The notes: a model not told the origin generated them from the letters alone. DNA of 60,063 nt from Myxococcales bacterium FL481 (GCA_006508105.1 QKPP01000322.1:1-60063), one strand, 5' to 3'. Positions 43,378 through 53,101 are shown, counted from the stretch's first letter. Numbers and translations are program-made.

Positions 43378-45383
43378 TGGCTCTCCTGGCTCGTCATCAC
43401 GGTTTTTTGCGCGTCTTATTCGCCGGCATCACGGTGGCCTCGCTCGGGTACATGGCCCAGCGGGCGAACATTCGCAGCGACGTCACTTCCGAGGGGCTCA
43501 GTCGGATCACGGCCGGCACGCGCGATCTCATTCGGTCGGTTCAAGAGGACCGACCGGTCGTGGTCACCGCGTACGTCTCGAAAGACGTGCCGCAGCAGTA
43601 CGTCTCGCTTCGGGCCCGTTTGATCAACGTTTTGCGCGAGATGGAGGCCGAGGGCAGCGCGGGCATCACGGTGCAGCTGCACGAGCCCGAGCCACACTCG
43701 GATGAGGCGCAGCAAGCGGAAGAGAAGTACGGCATCGTCCCGCGTTCGGTGTTCAACTCCGAAGGGGGTCGGGTCTCTCGCGTGCCGGTCTTTTTGGGAG
43801 TGGCGTTTTCTAGCGGCCCCCGCGAAGAGATCTTGCCGTTTCTCGATCGCGGCCTCTCGGTGGAGTACGAGCTCGCTCGGGCGCTGCGCGTCGTCACCCA
43901 AGACAAGAAGCGGGTGGTCGGAATCGTCCGGACGGACGCGAAGATCATGGGCAACTTCGATTTCGCCACGCGGCGGCAAGAGCCGACCTGGCGCATCGTC
44001 GACGAGCTCAAGAAACAATACGAGGTGCGCAGCCTCAATCCGGGGGCCGACGTACCGGACGATGTCGATGTGCTCGTCGTTCCGCAGGTCTCGAGCATGA
44101 CGCAGCAGCACCTCGATGCCGTATCGACCTACGTGGATGCGGGACGACCCGCGCTGCTGATCGCCGACCCCATGCCGGCCTTCAACGTCAAACTCGCTCC
44201 CGGCGAGCCCATGCTGCCGCCGCCGGGTCAAGGCGGGATGATGGGCGGGATGATGGGCGGCGGCGGTCAAGCGTCGCCGAAGGGCGACTTCGACAATCTG
44301 CTCAAAGCGGTTGGGGTCGAGTGGAAGGCGAACCGCATTGTGTTCGACACACACAACCCCAACCCGCGGCTGAGCGGGGCTCCGCCGCACGTGGTGTTCA
44401 TGGGGCAGACCGTGGGCGGCGTGTCACCGTTTGCCGGTGGCGACGTCACCGTCGACGGGCTGGCTCAAATCGTGGCCCTGTTCGGTGGCGACTTGCGAGA
44501 CGCGGGCAAGCCTGGCTTGACGTTCACCCCGCTGCTGGAAACCGGCGCCGCATCGGGCTTCGACGACTTTGAGCAGATGGTGGATCGCCGTAACTTCTTG
44601 GCCGGGATCCAAGGCCCGATCATGCCGCGCAAGCGCGGCCCCATCACGGGTGAGAAGCTGGTTTTGGGTGCGAGGATTCAAGGCGAGGTGGCCGGCGACT
44701 CCGGGGAAGCTGACGGCACGGGTGGCGGATCGGGCGGATCCACCAAGAAGGTGGACGCGATTGTGCTCGCCGATCTAGACATGTTCTCCGACAGCTTCTT
44801 CTCGTTTCACGAGCAGGGAGGCGACGTCGATGGGGACGGGCTGATCGACATTCGCTTCGACAACGTTACCTTCCTGCTCAACTGCATCGACTCGCTCAGT
44901 GGGGACGAGCGGTTCATCGATCTTCGCAAACGCCAGCCCCAGTTTCGCCGTCTCGATCGCGTCGACGAGTACACCAAGGAAGCTCGAGCCGAACGCGAAA
45001 AGCAGGTCGGCGCGGCCAACGAAGCCGCTCAACGCGGCTTGGATGAGGCCCAAGCGAGCCTGCAGAAGGTGGTCGATGAGATCCGCGGCCGCGAGGGCAT
45101 CGACGAGCGAACCAAGGCGGTGATGCTGCGCAGCGCCGAGGAGGCAGAAAACCGCCGCCTTGCGCTGAAGCAAGAGCGAGTCGAACGCGAGAAGGAGAAG
45201 ACGATGGTCAATATCGAGCGCGACCATCTGCGGGCGGTGGATGAGGTTCAAGACCGCATTCGCGTCGCAGCCATTCTCATTCCGCCCATTCCGGCGCTTA
45301 TCATGGGCTTTGTGATCTTCGGGCGCCGCCGTCGCCGAGAAAGCTCGGTGATTCCCGCCAGTCGTAAACGAGGTGCAGCATGA
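43377..45383 (+). CDS. GldG-family ABC auxiliary protein
   Basis: A 668-residue protein with a transmembrane helix at each end: an N-terminal anchor near residues 10-28, and a C-terminal helix AAILIPPIPALIMGFVIFG before a basic tail. The intervening ~600 residues are extracytoplasmic, with the GldG-type opening SEGLSRITAGTRDLI and a repeated alpha/beta fold (VDVLVVPQVSSMT). A Gly/Met run (GMMGGMMGGGG) interrupts the middle and a charged coiled coil precedes the last helix. It normally accompanies GldF-like permeases. Translationally coupled on both sides. Confidence 0.9.
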   Translation: MALLARHHGFLRVLFAGITVASLGYMAQRANIRSDVTSEGLSRITAGTRDLIRSVQEDRPVVVTAYVSKDVPQQYVSLRARLINVLREMEAEGSAGITVQLHEPEPHSDEAQQAEEKYGIVPRSVFNSEGGRVSRVPVFLGVAFSSGPREEILPFLDRGLSVEYELARALRVVTQDKKRVVGIVRTDAKIMGNFDFATRRQEPTWRIVDELKKQYEVRSLNPGADVPDDVDVLVVPQVSSMTQQHLDAVSTYVDAGRPALLIADPMPAFNVKLAPGEPMLPPPGQGGMMGGMMGGGGQASPKGDFDNLLKAVGVEWKANRIVFDTHNPNPRLSGAPPHVVFMGQTVGGVSPFAGGDVTVDGLAQIVALFGGDLRDAGKPGLTFTPLLETGAASGFDDFEQMVDRRNFLAGIQGPIMPRKRGPITGEKLVLGARIQGEVAGDSGEADGTGGGSGGSTKKVDAIVLADLDMFSDSFFSFHEQGGDVDGDGLIDIRFDNVTFLLNCIDSLSGDERFIDLRKRQPQFRRLDRVDEYTKEARAEREKQVGAANEAAQRGLDEAQASLQKVVDEIRGREGIDERTKAVMLRSAEEAENRRLALKQERVEREKEKTMVNIERDHLRAVDEVQDRIRVAAILIPPIPALIMGFVIFGRRRRRESSVIPASRKRGAA

Positions 45384-46798
45384 ACAAGGTGACCTTCATG
45401 ATGGGTGTCATCGCCGCCGGCAGCCTGGCTGGTGCGGTGAATATGCGCCCGGTGGAACGCGAGGCCCCCGTGTTCGAGGACACGGGCGAGCCATTGTTCG
45501 AGGGCTTTGCCGATCCCACCGTGGCGGCCGCGCTCGAGGTTCGGGAATGGGACGACGAGGGCTCCGCGCTCAAGCAGTTCTCGGTCGTTTTGGAGGACGG
45601 GAAGTGGACCATCCCCAGCCATCACGGCTACCCCGCGGACGGGACCGAGCGCATGGCGAAAGCGGCCGCGTCGTTCGTCGGTGTCAACAAAGACATCGTG
45701 CGCTCGAATCTGGCGAGCGATCACGCCGAGTTCGGCTTGCTAGATCCCGAGGATATCGAGGCGGACGGCGAAGGCAAAGCCACTCGCTTTACCATCAAAG
45801 ACGCGGCCGGGACGACCTTGGTCGACGTGTTCGTCGGCAAGGAGGTCCCGGACAAGCAAGGGTTTCGCTTCGTGCGCTATCCCGACAAAGACCGAGTCTA
45901 CGCGGTGAAGATCGAGATCGAGGTCTCAACCAAGTTCACCGACTGGATCGAAGACGATCTGCTGGAATTCGACCGCGACAAGTCGTCGCTGGTGATGAGC
46001 AACAGCTACACGGTGGACGAGAAGACCCAACAGGTCGTGGACAGCTCCCCGATGCTGTTCGAGTACACCGCCGAGCAAGAGGGCGGCAGCGACAAGGAGT
46101 GGCGGCCCACCTCGGACACCAAGCTGCCCGCCGAAAAGGAGCTCAACCCCAGCAAGATCAAGTCGCTGCTCGGGGCGATCGATCGCCTGAAGATCGTGGG
46201 GGTGCGACCTCGCCCCGCCGCGCTGCGTGAGCTTGCCGACCAACGCAAGGGGTTTTTCCTCTCGCGCGGGCGCGTGCCGAAGCTGTTCGGCAACGAAGGC
46301 GAACTCTCCATCGTGCAGGACGATGGCGTGGTCTACACGTTCTACTTCGGAGAGATTACCCACGACACCGGCTTGGCGCTGACGGCGGGGGCCTCGGCGA
46401 ACCTCGAAACGGCGGCTGGCGGCGACGAGAGCAAGGCGAATCGTTACCTGCTGGTGCAGATCGGCTACGCGAAGGATCAGGACACGAAGAGTGGCGACGC
46501 TGCCACGGCCGAAGATGCCAAGGACGGGAAGGACGCGGCTGACAAGAGTGGAGACGGCAAGGACGGTGAGGACGCGGCCGACAAAAGCGGCGATGGGGCG
46601 AAAGACGCCAGCAACGCAAAGGACGCGGAGGAGAAGGATCCTGACGGCGAAAGCAAAGAGGCCGTGGGTCTCGAGCGGGCCAAGGAACTGCAGGCCCGGT
46701 TCGACAAGTGGTTCTACGTCATCTCGAACTCGAGTTTTGAGCAGCTTCGCAAAAAGCCCGAGGACTTCTTGCGTGACGTGAAGAAGAAGAGCGGCTAG
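45380..46798 (+). CDS. DUF4340 protein with acidic-lysine repeat tail
   Basis: A 472-residue protein with an N-terminal membrane anchor (VTFMMGVIAAGSLAGAV) and a large external beta-rich region with the DUF4340 pattern: a first module ending WTIPSHHGYPADG, and FVGVNKDIVRSNLASDHAEF, LFVGK-type strands and repeats of about 60 residues. DUF4340 genes typically follow gldG-like genes; function is unknown. Residues ~375-435 are Lys/Asp/Gly/Ala repeats containing AADKSGDG twice. It is last in the operon and is followed 24 bp later by an intrinsic terminator. Confidence 0.88.
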   Translation: MNKVTFMMGVIAAGSLAGAVNMRPVEREAPVFEDTGEPLFEGFADPTVAAALEVREWDDEGSALKQFSVVLEDGKWTIPSHHGYPADGTERMAKAAASFVGVNKDIVRSNLASDHAEFGLLDPEDIEADGEGKATRFTIKDAAGTTLVDVFVGKEVPDKQGFRFVRYPDKDRVYAVKIEIEVSTKFTDWIEDDLLEFDRDKSSLVMSNSYTVDEKTQQVVDSSPMLFEYTAEQEGGSDKEWRPTSDTKLPAEKELNPSKIKSLLGAIDRLKIVGVRPRPAALRELADQRKGFFLSRGRVPKLFGNEGELSIVQDDGVVYTFYFGEITHDTGLALTAGASANLETAAGGDESKANRYLLVQIGYAKDQDTKSGDAATAEDAKDGKDAADKSGDGKDGEDAADKSGDGAKDASNAKDAEEKDPDGESKEAVGLERAKELQARFDKWFYVISNSSFEQLRKKPEDFLRDVKKKSG

Positions 46799-46821
46799 CT
46801 CGTTGTCTCGTGTCGGCACAG

Positions 46822-46848
46822 CCGCGTGGGCAGGCCCCACGCGGTTTT
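46822..46848 (+). terminator. Intrinsic terminator of the gliding-type ABC operon
   Basis: CCGCGTGGG (46822-46830), loop CAGGC, CCCACGCGG (46836-46844), then TTTT. A perfect 9-bp stem placed 24 bp after the stop of the DUF4340 gene. Confidence 0.85.
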
Positions 46849-47199
46849 GTCGCGATTGCGATTGCATCTCGGTCGAGGGGACGAAGGCACCGACGCCGGT
46901 CAGACCGACCCGCGGCCGGGGCTGCCCGCCACCGTGCGGTCGGCCGGCCTTGCGGCGGCGGGGCGCTGCCCTCCATCGCGCGGTCGGCCGGCCTTGTCGC
47001 GCCCGCTCGGCCCGACCGGTTCGCCGCCTCCAGTCCGCCCGATCGTCGCCCGTGGCCCCGCCACCGTCGGCTGGCGGCGGCGGCGAGTACTGTGCCGCGG
47101 CGCCGCGGCAGCCCAGCACGGGGCGCTGTCCCATCACCCCTTCGCAGATTGCGGAGGTGCTTGCACGCGATCGCTGCGAGCGGCATAAGTCGCTCGCCC
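46849..47199. other. Intergenic region before the APC transporter
   Basis: About 350 bp of very GC-rich DNA after the terminator. It contains two exact copies of a 17-bp sequence, GCGGTCGGCCGGCCTTG, at 46936-46952 and 46980-46996, each including the palindrome GGCCGGCC. Open frames pass through on both strands but their translations are Arg/Ala/Pro-rich and do not resemble protein; I treat the region as non-coding. Confidence 0.6.
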
Positions 47200-49377
47200 G
47201 TGGAGCGACACGCCGACCAGGGGGGAGCGCCTCGTGCCAAGCACCGCTTGTCATGGCGTGGTGGTTTGTTTCTTGTCGGACCCGACCCGCTCACGTCGCC
47301 GTACTACTCGTCCGGCGCGTTGATCGTGGCGGGAGTCGGGTACGCGACCCCGGCGTTCCAGATCGGGTTGTACCTGCTGCTGTTTCTGCTGGCGCCGCTG
47401 TACGTGGAGGCGGTGCTGCTCACGTTGTCGAATGGCGGCACGTACGTGATGACTCGGTATGCGCTGAGTCACCTTGGCAAGCTTGCGATCATGGCCGCCG
47501 CGGCGGTCGGCATCATCATCTCGTTTTCCTACGTGGCGACGGCCATCGTCAGCTTGCTGTCCTACAGCAACTATGTGCACGCGCTCGTGGCCAGCACCGA
47601 CGGGCCCCAGACGCTCGCGGCGATCGCCGTCAGTGCGATCCCGGCGGCGGCTTTCGGAGCGTGGGTGATGCCGGGGCAGCTGCGCCGTGTCCTGTGGACC
47701 GTCGCCATCACGTCGCTTGCCGCCGTTTTGTTGAGCACCGTGCTCCCGTCGGGGGCAGTGGTGATGCTCGCACCGCTGGTCATGCTGTTCACGCTCAACA
47801 ACCAGGGGCTCAAAGAGAGCGTGCAGGTCAGTCGCTCAATTTTTCTGATCAACCTCGTGGTGATGGGGCTGACGATCCTGGTCTCGTGTGTCTACCTTGT
47901 CATCCACGGGGCGGACTTCTCACGGTTCCTGCACGGCGCCGAGATTCGCGACGCAGTCGCGTCTGCGCCGTCCTCCGGCCACGTGGTCGGTCTCGGGCCG
48001 GTGCTTCCCGGTTTTGCGGCGATCGGGGCCCCGCTGCTGCTGGCGGGGGTCGGGACATCGATTCTTGGTGCGTCCGGCGTCGAATCCGTGATGAACATTC
48101 CCGAGGACCTCGAGCGACCGCGCCGCGACGTCGGGCGGATTTACAAGTGGATGCTCAGCGCGTTGTTGGCGATCGGTGGCTCGCTGAGTTTGCTGATCTT
48201 TCTCGTGCTACCCCCCGAAGAACTCGCCACGAAGTCCCACTACCTGTTGGCGGCGCTCGGCCATCGGGCGATGGCCGGTGTGTCGGGGAACGAGACGCTG
48301 GCCGACATCTGGCAGCTGGCTATCGTCGCCAACGCGGCGCTCATGCTGATCGGGGCCACCAACACGGGCTTCGCGGGCGCTCGCGGCTTGTGGCAGACGA
48401 TGGCGCGGGACAACCTGCTGCCTCGAGCGATGCTTACCCCCAACGCTCGCGGGGCATTCGAGCGAATCCACTGGATGATGCTCGCGGCCATTGTGGGCCT
48501 CGCGCTGGAGGCCGAGTGGAGCCTGCCCAAGCTCGAACGCTGGTACGGGGCGACGTTCGGCCTCGTGATGTTCTCCGGGATGGTCGCGTTCATCTTGCTG
48601 CGACAGTTCAAAGGCGCCGATCGTCGCGTCTACACCGCCCCGCTAAACGTCACCTTGGCGGGCGTTCGGGTGCCGTTGGCGGCCATCGTCGGGCTGTTGG
48701 TGCTGGGCTACGCGCTTTTGAGCATGTACGCGACCTACCGCGGCGAGCTCGGTGAGCTGCGGACGTTGGTCACCTTGGTGATGCTGTCCGTCGGCGGGGT
48801 GCTGTTGCTCTACAATCACCGCCAGCTGCTCCGGGCGGCGTTTGGCTACGTACGCCGCGTCATCGAGACCGTCGAGTCCAATGCGATCGATATCGAAGAT
48901 CGGACGGTGGTGGTCGCGGTCGGCGGTGCGCGCAACATCAAGCTCTTGCAGCACGGGCTGGCCTTGGCTCGCAGCCAGTCTCGTGCCACGCAGATCCCGT
49001 ACCGGCAGCTGGTCGCGTTCCACGTCACGCCGTTGGTGAAACGTGAGGTCGTGTACAAGGTCACGCCAGATTCGCTGCGGCCGGCGGGGATTCAAGGTAG
49101 CGCGGTGCGTATCTTCACGCAGCTGACCGAGCTCGCGCAGTCCGCCGCCGGGGAGATCACTGTGTACCTCGCTTTGGTGCCGCCTGAGGCCGGAGCGGGT
49201 GACGATCATCTTCGCGTGGCTCTCGATGCGCTAGTCAGCTTCCACCAGCGTCACGACTTCCGCGGCCACATGGTGCTAGTCGGCAGCCATGGCCTCAGTG
49301 ACGACGACATGGGGGCGCTCCAGGCTAGATTAGAAGGGTCCACCTTGGTCCCGATTCCGCTCTTCGGCGACGCGTAG
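47200..49377 (+). CDS. APC-superfamily permease with C-terminal soluble domain
   Basis: A 725-residue protein. The open frame begins at 46810, but the first 130 residues are Arg-rich and unlike protein; the GTG at 47200 lies just before GLFLVGPDPLTSPYYSSGAL, the typical opening helix of amino acid permeases. About twelve hydrophobic segments occupy residues ~20-530. The last ~190 residues are soluble and alpha/beta (AIDIEDRTVVVAVGGARN, then a helix with repeated His/Val contexts), reminiscent of universal-stress-like regulatory domains attached to some APC transporters. The substrate, amino acid or other, cannot be told from sequence. Confidence 0.85.
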   Translation: MERHADQGGAPRAKHRLSWRGGLFLVGPDPLTSPYYSSGALIVAGVGYATPAFQIGLYLLLFLLAPLYVEAVLLTLSNGGTYVMTRYALSHLGKLAIMAAAAVGIIISFSYVATAIVSLLSYSNYVHALVASTDGPQTLAAIAVSAIPAAAFGAWVMPGQLRRVLWTVAITSLAAVLLSTVLPSGAVVMLAPLVMLFTLNNQGLKESVQVSRSIFLINLVVMGLTILVSCVYLVIHGADFSRFLHGAEIRDAVASAPSSGHVVGLGPVLPGFAAIGAPLLLAGVGTSILGASGVESVMNIPEDLERPRRDVGRIYKWMLSALLAIGGSLSLLIFLVLPPEELATKSHYLLAALGHRAMAGVSGNETLADIWQLAIVANAALMLIGATNTGFAGARGLWQTMARDNLLPRAMLTPNARGAFERIHWMMLAAIVGLALEAEWSLPKLERWYGATFGLVMFSGMVAFILLRQFKGADRRVYTAPLNVTLAGVRVPLAAIVGLLVLGYALLSMYATYRGELGELRTLVTLVMLSVGGVLLLYNHRQLLRAAFGYVRRVIETVESNAIDIEDRTVVVAVGGARNIKLLQHGLALARSQSRATQIPYRQLVAFHVTPLVKREVVYKVTPDSLRPAGIQGSAVRIFTQLTELAQSAAGEITVYLALVPPEAGAGDDHLRVALDALVSFHQRHDFRGHMVLVGSHGLSDDDMGALQARLEGSTLVPIPLFGDA

Positions 49378-49451
49378 CGAGCAGACGGAGCCCAGCCGGG
49401 CGAGACCGATCGTTTGCTCCGCGGACCGGCTCCCGGTAGCGTGCACGGCCC

Positions 49452-50363
49452 ATGGACAGATTGCGGCAGATCGGTTTTCTCGGACTGGGCACGATGGGTC
49501 AGGGCATGGTCGCCAACCTGCTGGCGGCGGGCTACGACGTGTGCGGCTACAACCGCACACCTGGGCGCGCGTCGGCTTTGGTCGCCGCGGGAATGCTGGA
49601 GGCCCGCGCGCCGCAGGACTGCGTCGAGCGAGCGGATATCGCGATATTGTGCGTAGCCGACGATTCCGCGGTGCGGGCCGTCGCGCTCGGGCCCGAGGGC
49701 GTGGTCGCATCGCTGGCCGCCGGCTCAGTGCTCGTCGACACCGGCACCACCAGCTTGGCGATGACCACAGAGCTCGCTGACGCGTGTTCCGATCGCGGGG
49801 TGCGTTTTGTGGACGCTCCGATCACCGGCTCCAAGCTTGGGGCGCAGCGCGGGGCGCTGACCTTCATGGTGGGGGGGGCGGTGCCCGACGTTGAGCAGCT
49901 GCACCCGTTGTTCCAGGCGATGGGGCGGCATGTGGTTCACGTTGGCGAGGCGGTGGGCGCAGGCCAATCGGCGAAGTACTGCCTCAACATGACCCAGTCG
50001 GTTGTGTTGCAAGGCGTCCTTGAAGGCTACGCGTTGGCCGGTCGACTTGGCGTTCGCGTGGAGAAGTTAGCGGAGATCTTCGAAAACAGCGCGGGCAAGA
50101 CCGGCGTGGGCTCGTTCAAGACGCCCTACCTGTTCAACGGAGACTTCACCCCGCACTTTCGACTGGCCCTCATGCACAAGGACTTGCATCTCGCACTGGC
50201 GGAGGCTCACCGGGCGGGCATCCCACTTCCAGCCGCCTCCGCGACCTGCCACATCTACGATCAAAGCGTCGCCGAGGGACTCGGCGATGAAGACTTCCTG
50301 GCGGTGGCGAAACTCGTCGAACGCTGGGCGGGCGTCCAGCTGCGGCCTTGCGATCCGAGCTAG
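49452..50363 (+). CDS. Beta-hydroxyacid dehydrogenase family oxidoreductase
   Basis: A 303-residue NAD(P)-dependent enzyme of the 3-hydroxyisobutyrate/6-phosphogluconate family. The nucleotide site is GFLGLGTMGQGM at residues ~8-19, the substrate loop is DAPITGSKLGAQRGALTFMVGG, and the catalytic Lys175 sits in GAGQSAKYCLN. The C-terminal helical domain carries LMHKDLHLALA. Family members reduce or oxidise small hydroxyacids, some acting on succinic semialdehyde or glyoxylate. Substrate unknown here. Its ATG at 49452 opens exactly at the first strand. It is 75 bp after the transporter gene on the same strand. Confidence 0.92.
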   Translation: MDRLRQIGFLGLGTMGQGMVANLLAAGYDVCGYNRTPGRASALVAAGMLEARAPQDCVERADIAILCVADDSAVRAVALGPEGVVASLAAGSVLVDTGTTSLAMTTELADACSDRGVRFVDAPITGSKLGAQRGALTFMVGGAVPDVEQLHPLFQAMGRHVVHVGEAVGAGQSAKYCLNMTQSVVLQGVLEGYALAGRLGVRVEKLAEIFENSAGKTGVGSFKTPYLFNGDFTPHFRLALMHKDLHLALAEAHRAGIPLPAASATCHIYDQSVAEGLGDEDFLAVAKLVERWAGVQLRPCDPS

Positions 50364-50492
50364 CGTGGGTCGGCCCGCGGCCACGCCCGACGAGCTCCAA
50401 CTTCGTGGTCGTGACGAGTCCTCTGCGTCCGGGGGCCCACTCGATCGGTCTTTTTGGCGGCCCCGCGCTGCGCCGCGTATATCTGGATCATC

Positions 50493-51476
50493 TTGCGCTC
50501 GGCGATCGCGACCTTCCTCGACCACCTCAAATACGAGGTACGTGCCTCGCCCCACACGTTGCGGGCCTACCGGCGCGACCTCGAGGCGTTCGCGGCGAGC
50601 GTCGAGTCCGACCGCGAACCCTCAGCTCCGATGGAGGCGCTGAGCGCGTTCCAGGTGCGGGCCCACCTGGCCAGCTTGCATCGCACCCACGCCGCGTCGA
50701 CGCTGGCTCGCAAGCTGTCGACGCTCAAGTCGTTCGCCGAGTATTGTCGTCAGCGCGGCTGGCTGCGCGAAAACGAGGTCGCGCAGCTGCATCGTCCGAA
50801 GCAAGCCAGCCGGCTGCCCACCGCTTTGCCGGTGGAGGACCTGACTCGTTTGCTGACCGTGGAGGCGGACGCCGACGTGGTGACGTTGCGCGACCGAGCG
50901 GTGTTCGAGGTGCTGTACGGGTCGGGTTTGCGAGTCAGCGAGTGCGTGGGGCTCGACCTCAGCGACATCCGTCGAGATGAGGACGGCTTGGTGACGCTGC
51001 GAGTGCGCGGAGGCAAGGGCAACAAGGACCGTCTCGTTCCGCTGGGGCGCTTGGGGGTCACGGCGTTGGAGCGATACTTGGCTTGCCGTGACAAGTTGCT
51101 TCGAGAAGATGACCCGCGAGCCGTGTTCTTGGGTCGTCGTGGCGCCCGCTTGTCGGCTCGCACGGTACGGCATGCGCTGTCGCGGGCCTGCGTGGCCTCG
51201 GGCACGCGTTCCGTCGTCGGCCCGCACGGCCTGCGCCACAGCTTTGCGACGCACCTGCTGCAAAGTGGCTGCGACTTGCGGGCGATTCAGACGTTTTTGG
51301 GGCACGCCAGTTTGTCGACCACTCAACGCTACACGCACCTCGACATGGGGCGCTTGCTTGAAGTGTACGAATCGGCCCACCCGCGAGCGCGCCGGTCGGG
51401 CGTGGGAGAGGCCGGCGGTGACGCGCATGCGGAGAGCGACGCGCCGCCCTCCCGATCGCGTCGCGGAAAGCCGTAA
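50493..51476 (+). CDS. xerC: Tyrosine recombinase, XerC-type
   Basis: A 327-residue site-specific recombinase. Both domains are present: the core-binding domain (FLDHLKYEVRASPHTLRAY, near the start) and the catalytic domain with Arg147 (GSGLRVSE), Lys175 (GGKGNKDR), His245 and Arg248 (HGLRHS), His271 (LGHASLS) and nucleophile Tyr280 (RYTH). Size and composition match the chromosomal Xer recombinases that resolve chromosome dimers, not phage integrases. The open frame begins at a TTG at 50454; the TTG at 50493 better fits the family start. A basic tail follows the last motif. No dif-like site was recognised nearby. Confidence 0.9.
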   Translation: MRSAIATFLDHLKYEVRASPHTLRAYRRDLEAFAASVESDREPSAPMEALSAFQVRAHLASLHRTHAASTLARKLSTLKSFAEYCRQRGWLRENEVAQLHRPKQASRLPTALPVEDLTRLLTVEADADVVTLRDRAVFEVLYGSGLRVSECVGLDLSDIRRDEDGLVTLRVRGGKGNKDRLVPLGRLGVTALERYLACRDKLLREDDPRAVFLGRRGARLSARTVRHALSRACVASGTRSVVGPHGLRHSFATHLLQSGCDLRAIQTFLGHASLSTTQRYTHLDMGRLLEVYESAHPRARRSGVGEAGGDAHAESDAPPSRSRRGKP

Positions 51477-51689
51477 GCCTCACCTCGTCGCGAGGAGTGG
51501 CGGTGGGTCGCACATCGAGCCGGGGAGTCACACCGCGGGATCGCCCCCGGAGGAACGAGGGCGGACCATCTCTTGTCCAGCTGCCGCGGCCCCACCGACC
51601 ACTCCGGTTAAACTCGTGGTGGCACGCACGCCCGCAACGTCCGCCCGGCGGACAGCCCCGACCACGCCGACTCGGACCTGGTGGCGCGG

Positions 51690-51717
51690 TTGCTCGCGGC
51701 TGTTTCGCCCCTAATGT
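51690..51717 (+). promoter_or_regulatory. Promoter of the J-protein gene, probably leaderless
   Basis: TTGCTC (51690-51695), 16-bp spacer, TAATGT (51712-51717). The predicted start, about 51724, coincides with the ATG at 51725 or the GTG at 51722. Confidence 0.5.
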
Positions 51718-51724
51718 AACCGTG

Positions 51725-53101
51725 ATGTCGTCGATGGGTGTGCGTCGTGATTCGCGGGTTTTGGCGGTCGTGCATCACGACGTCGGGAGTTTGCCGCTGC
51801 GACCGCAGGACTTCTTCGTGCTCAGCCGCATCGACGGTGAGACGACGGCGGAAGATGTGATCGCGGCGACCGGTTTGGCCCGTGTCGAGGCCGAGGCAAT
51901 TTTGGCGAGGCTTGAGCAGATCGGTGCGGTCGCGTGTCGGGGGACCGGACCGAGCCCGGCTCGCCGTGGGCCGTCCAGCCCGGTCGCCGATCGGCCCCAC
52001 GCGAGCGAGTCCGCAAGGCTGCGCGAAAGTGCGCAGATCCGACGCATGCGAATGCTTCGCGCCCAGATGGCGGTGGGCCGAGCGGTGGAGGTCGTCCGTG
52101 AGCCGGAGCCCGTCGAGGTGGTCGCCGGGGCGGAGGTTGAGCCGCGCCTGGCCGAGGCTGACGATCGTCGCATCGAGCCCGGGATCGCACTGCCGGTGGA
52201 GATCCAGCGGCACGCGCTCGCGCTGCTCGACGATCTCGGCCGGATCGATCCGTTCGCGTTGCTCGGTATCACGCCGATCGATGAGCGCAAGAGCGTCCAG
52301 CGAGCGTACCATGCCGCCAGTCGCAGGTTTCATCCCGATCGCTACTACGGTAAGCCGCTCGGGTCCTTCGTTCCGCGGCTGACAACGTTGTTCGAGGCGA
52401 TGACCGAGGCCTACGAGTCCTTGCTTGACGACCGGCGCCGGGCCGATCTCGTCGCGGCGCTTCGCCGACGGCGTTCGGTACCGCGCCAGCTCGACTCCGG
52501 CGTGCGTCGGGCCCCATCTCCTCCCGCGGAGGCGGCCGCGTCCCGGGGTGGCGAAGACGCCAAGTTGGCCCTGGCGCGCGCGCGTGAGCAGTACGCCCGT
52601 GGGCAGGTGGAGCGTGATGCAGGCCGCCCGGGGGCCGCTGCCTCGTTGTTTCGCCTGGCGTTGGAACTCGACCCCGACAACCAAAGCTACCGGCGCTGTT
52701 GGAAGAGTTGTCTCGAGGAAGCGCGTCGCCAACGGGCGAGCCGATCGTTCGCGGCGGCCCAACGACACCTCGAGATCGGGCAAGCCGCGGAGGCGGCGCA
52801 TTTCCTGCTGGACGCCGCCGAGGCCGACCCGACGCCGATTCACTTGGCGGAAGCGGCCGCAGCCGTGGCCGAAACCGAGCCACATCGCGCGCGCGAGCTC
52901 GCGATGCGGGCTCTCGATGCTCAAGCCCGAAGTTCCGATATCGCACCAGCGGACCGCGGGCGCGTGCACATGTGCAGCGCGATCGCATTCTTAGGGGGTG
53001 GGCAAGTCCACACCGCCCGGCAGCAGGCCCGTCTCGCGGCCGAGCTCATCGCCGACGATCCGCGTCTCTGCGCGTTTCTCAACTCGTCGAAACTCTCCTA
53101 G
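51725..53101 (+). CDS. J-domain co-chaperone with N-terminal winged-helix-like and TPR-like regions
   Basis: A 458-residue protein. Residues ~20-70 (DFFVLSRIDGETTAEDVIAATGL) resemble a small winged-helix module. A charged linker follows, then a J domain with FALLGITP, the essential HPD motif in RRFHPDRYYG, and a helix IV region; this is the part that stimulates Hsp70 ATPase activity. The C-terminal ~180 residues are helical repeats of TPR type (YARGQVERDAGRPGAAASLF). It lacks the Gly/Phe and zinc-binding regions of classical DnaJ. It lies 46 bp upstream of a DnaK gene, its probable partner. The start is set by the promoter; an upstream frame to 51497 looks non-coding. Confidence 0.88.
   Translation: MSSMGVRRDSRVLAVVHHDVGSLPLRPQDFFVLSRIDGETTAEDVIAATGLARVEAEAILARLEQIGAVACRGTGPSPARRGPSSPVADRPHASESARLRESAQIRRMRMLRAQMAVGRAVEVVREPEPVEVVAGAEVEPRLAEADDRRIEPGIALPVEIQRHALALLDDLGRIDPFALLGITPIDERKSVQRAYHAASRRFHPDRYYGKPLGSFVPRLTTLFEAMTEAYESLLDDRRRADLVAALRRRRSVPRQLDSGVRRAPSPPAEAAASRGGEDAKLALARAREQYARGQVERDAGRPGAAASLFRLALELDPDNQSYRRCWKSCLEEARRQRASRSFAAAQRHLEIGQAAEAAHFLLDAAEADPTPIHLAEAAAAVAETEPHRARELAMRALDAQARSSDIAPADRGRVHMCSAIAFLGGGQVHTARQQARLAAELIADDPRLCAFLNSSKLS

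Noticed and set aside
46810-47199. 130 extra N-terminal residues of the APC transporter
   Set aside because: The translation is Arg/Ala/Pro-rich and runs through the operon terminator; the first conserved helix begins after the GTG at 47200.
50493-51476. Phage integrase marking a prophage
   Set aside because: The protein has XerC size and motifs and its neighbours are housekeeping or chaperone genes; no phage gene or attachment repeat is present.
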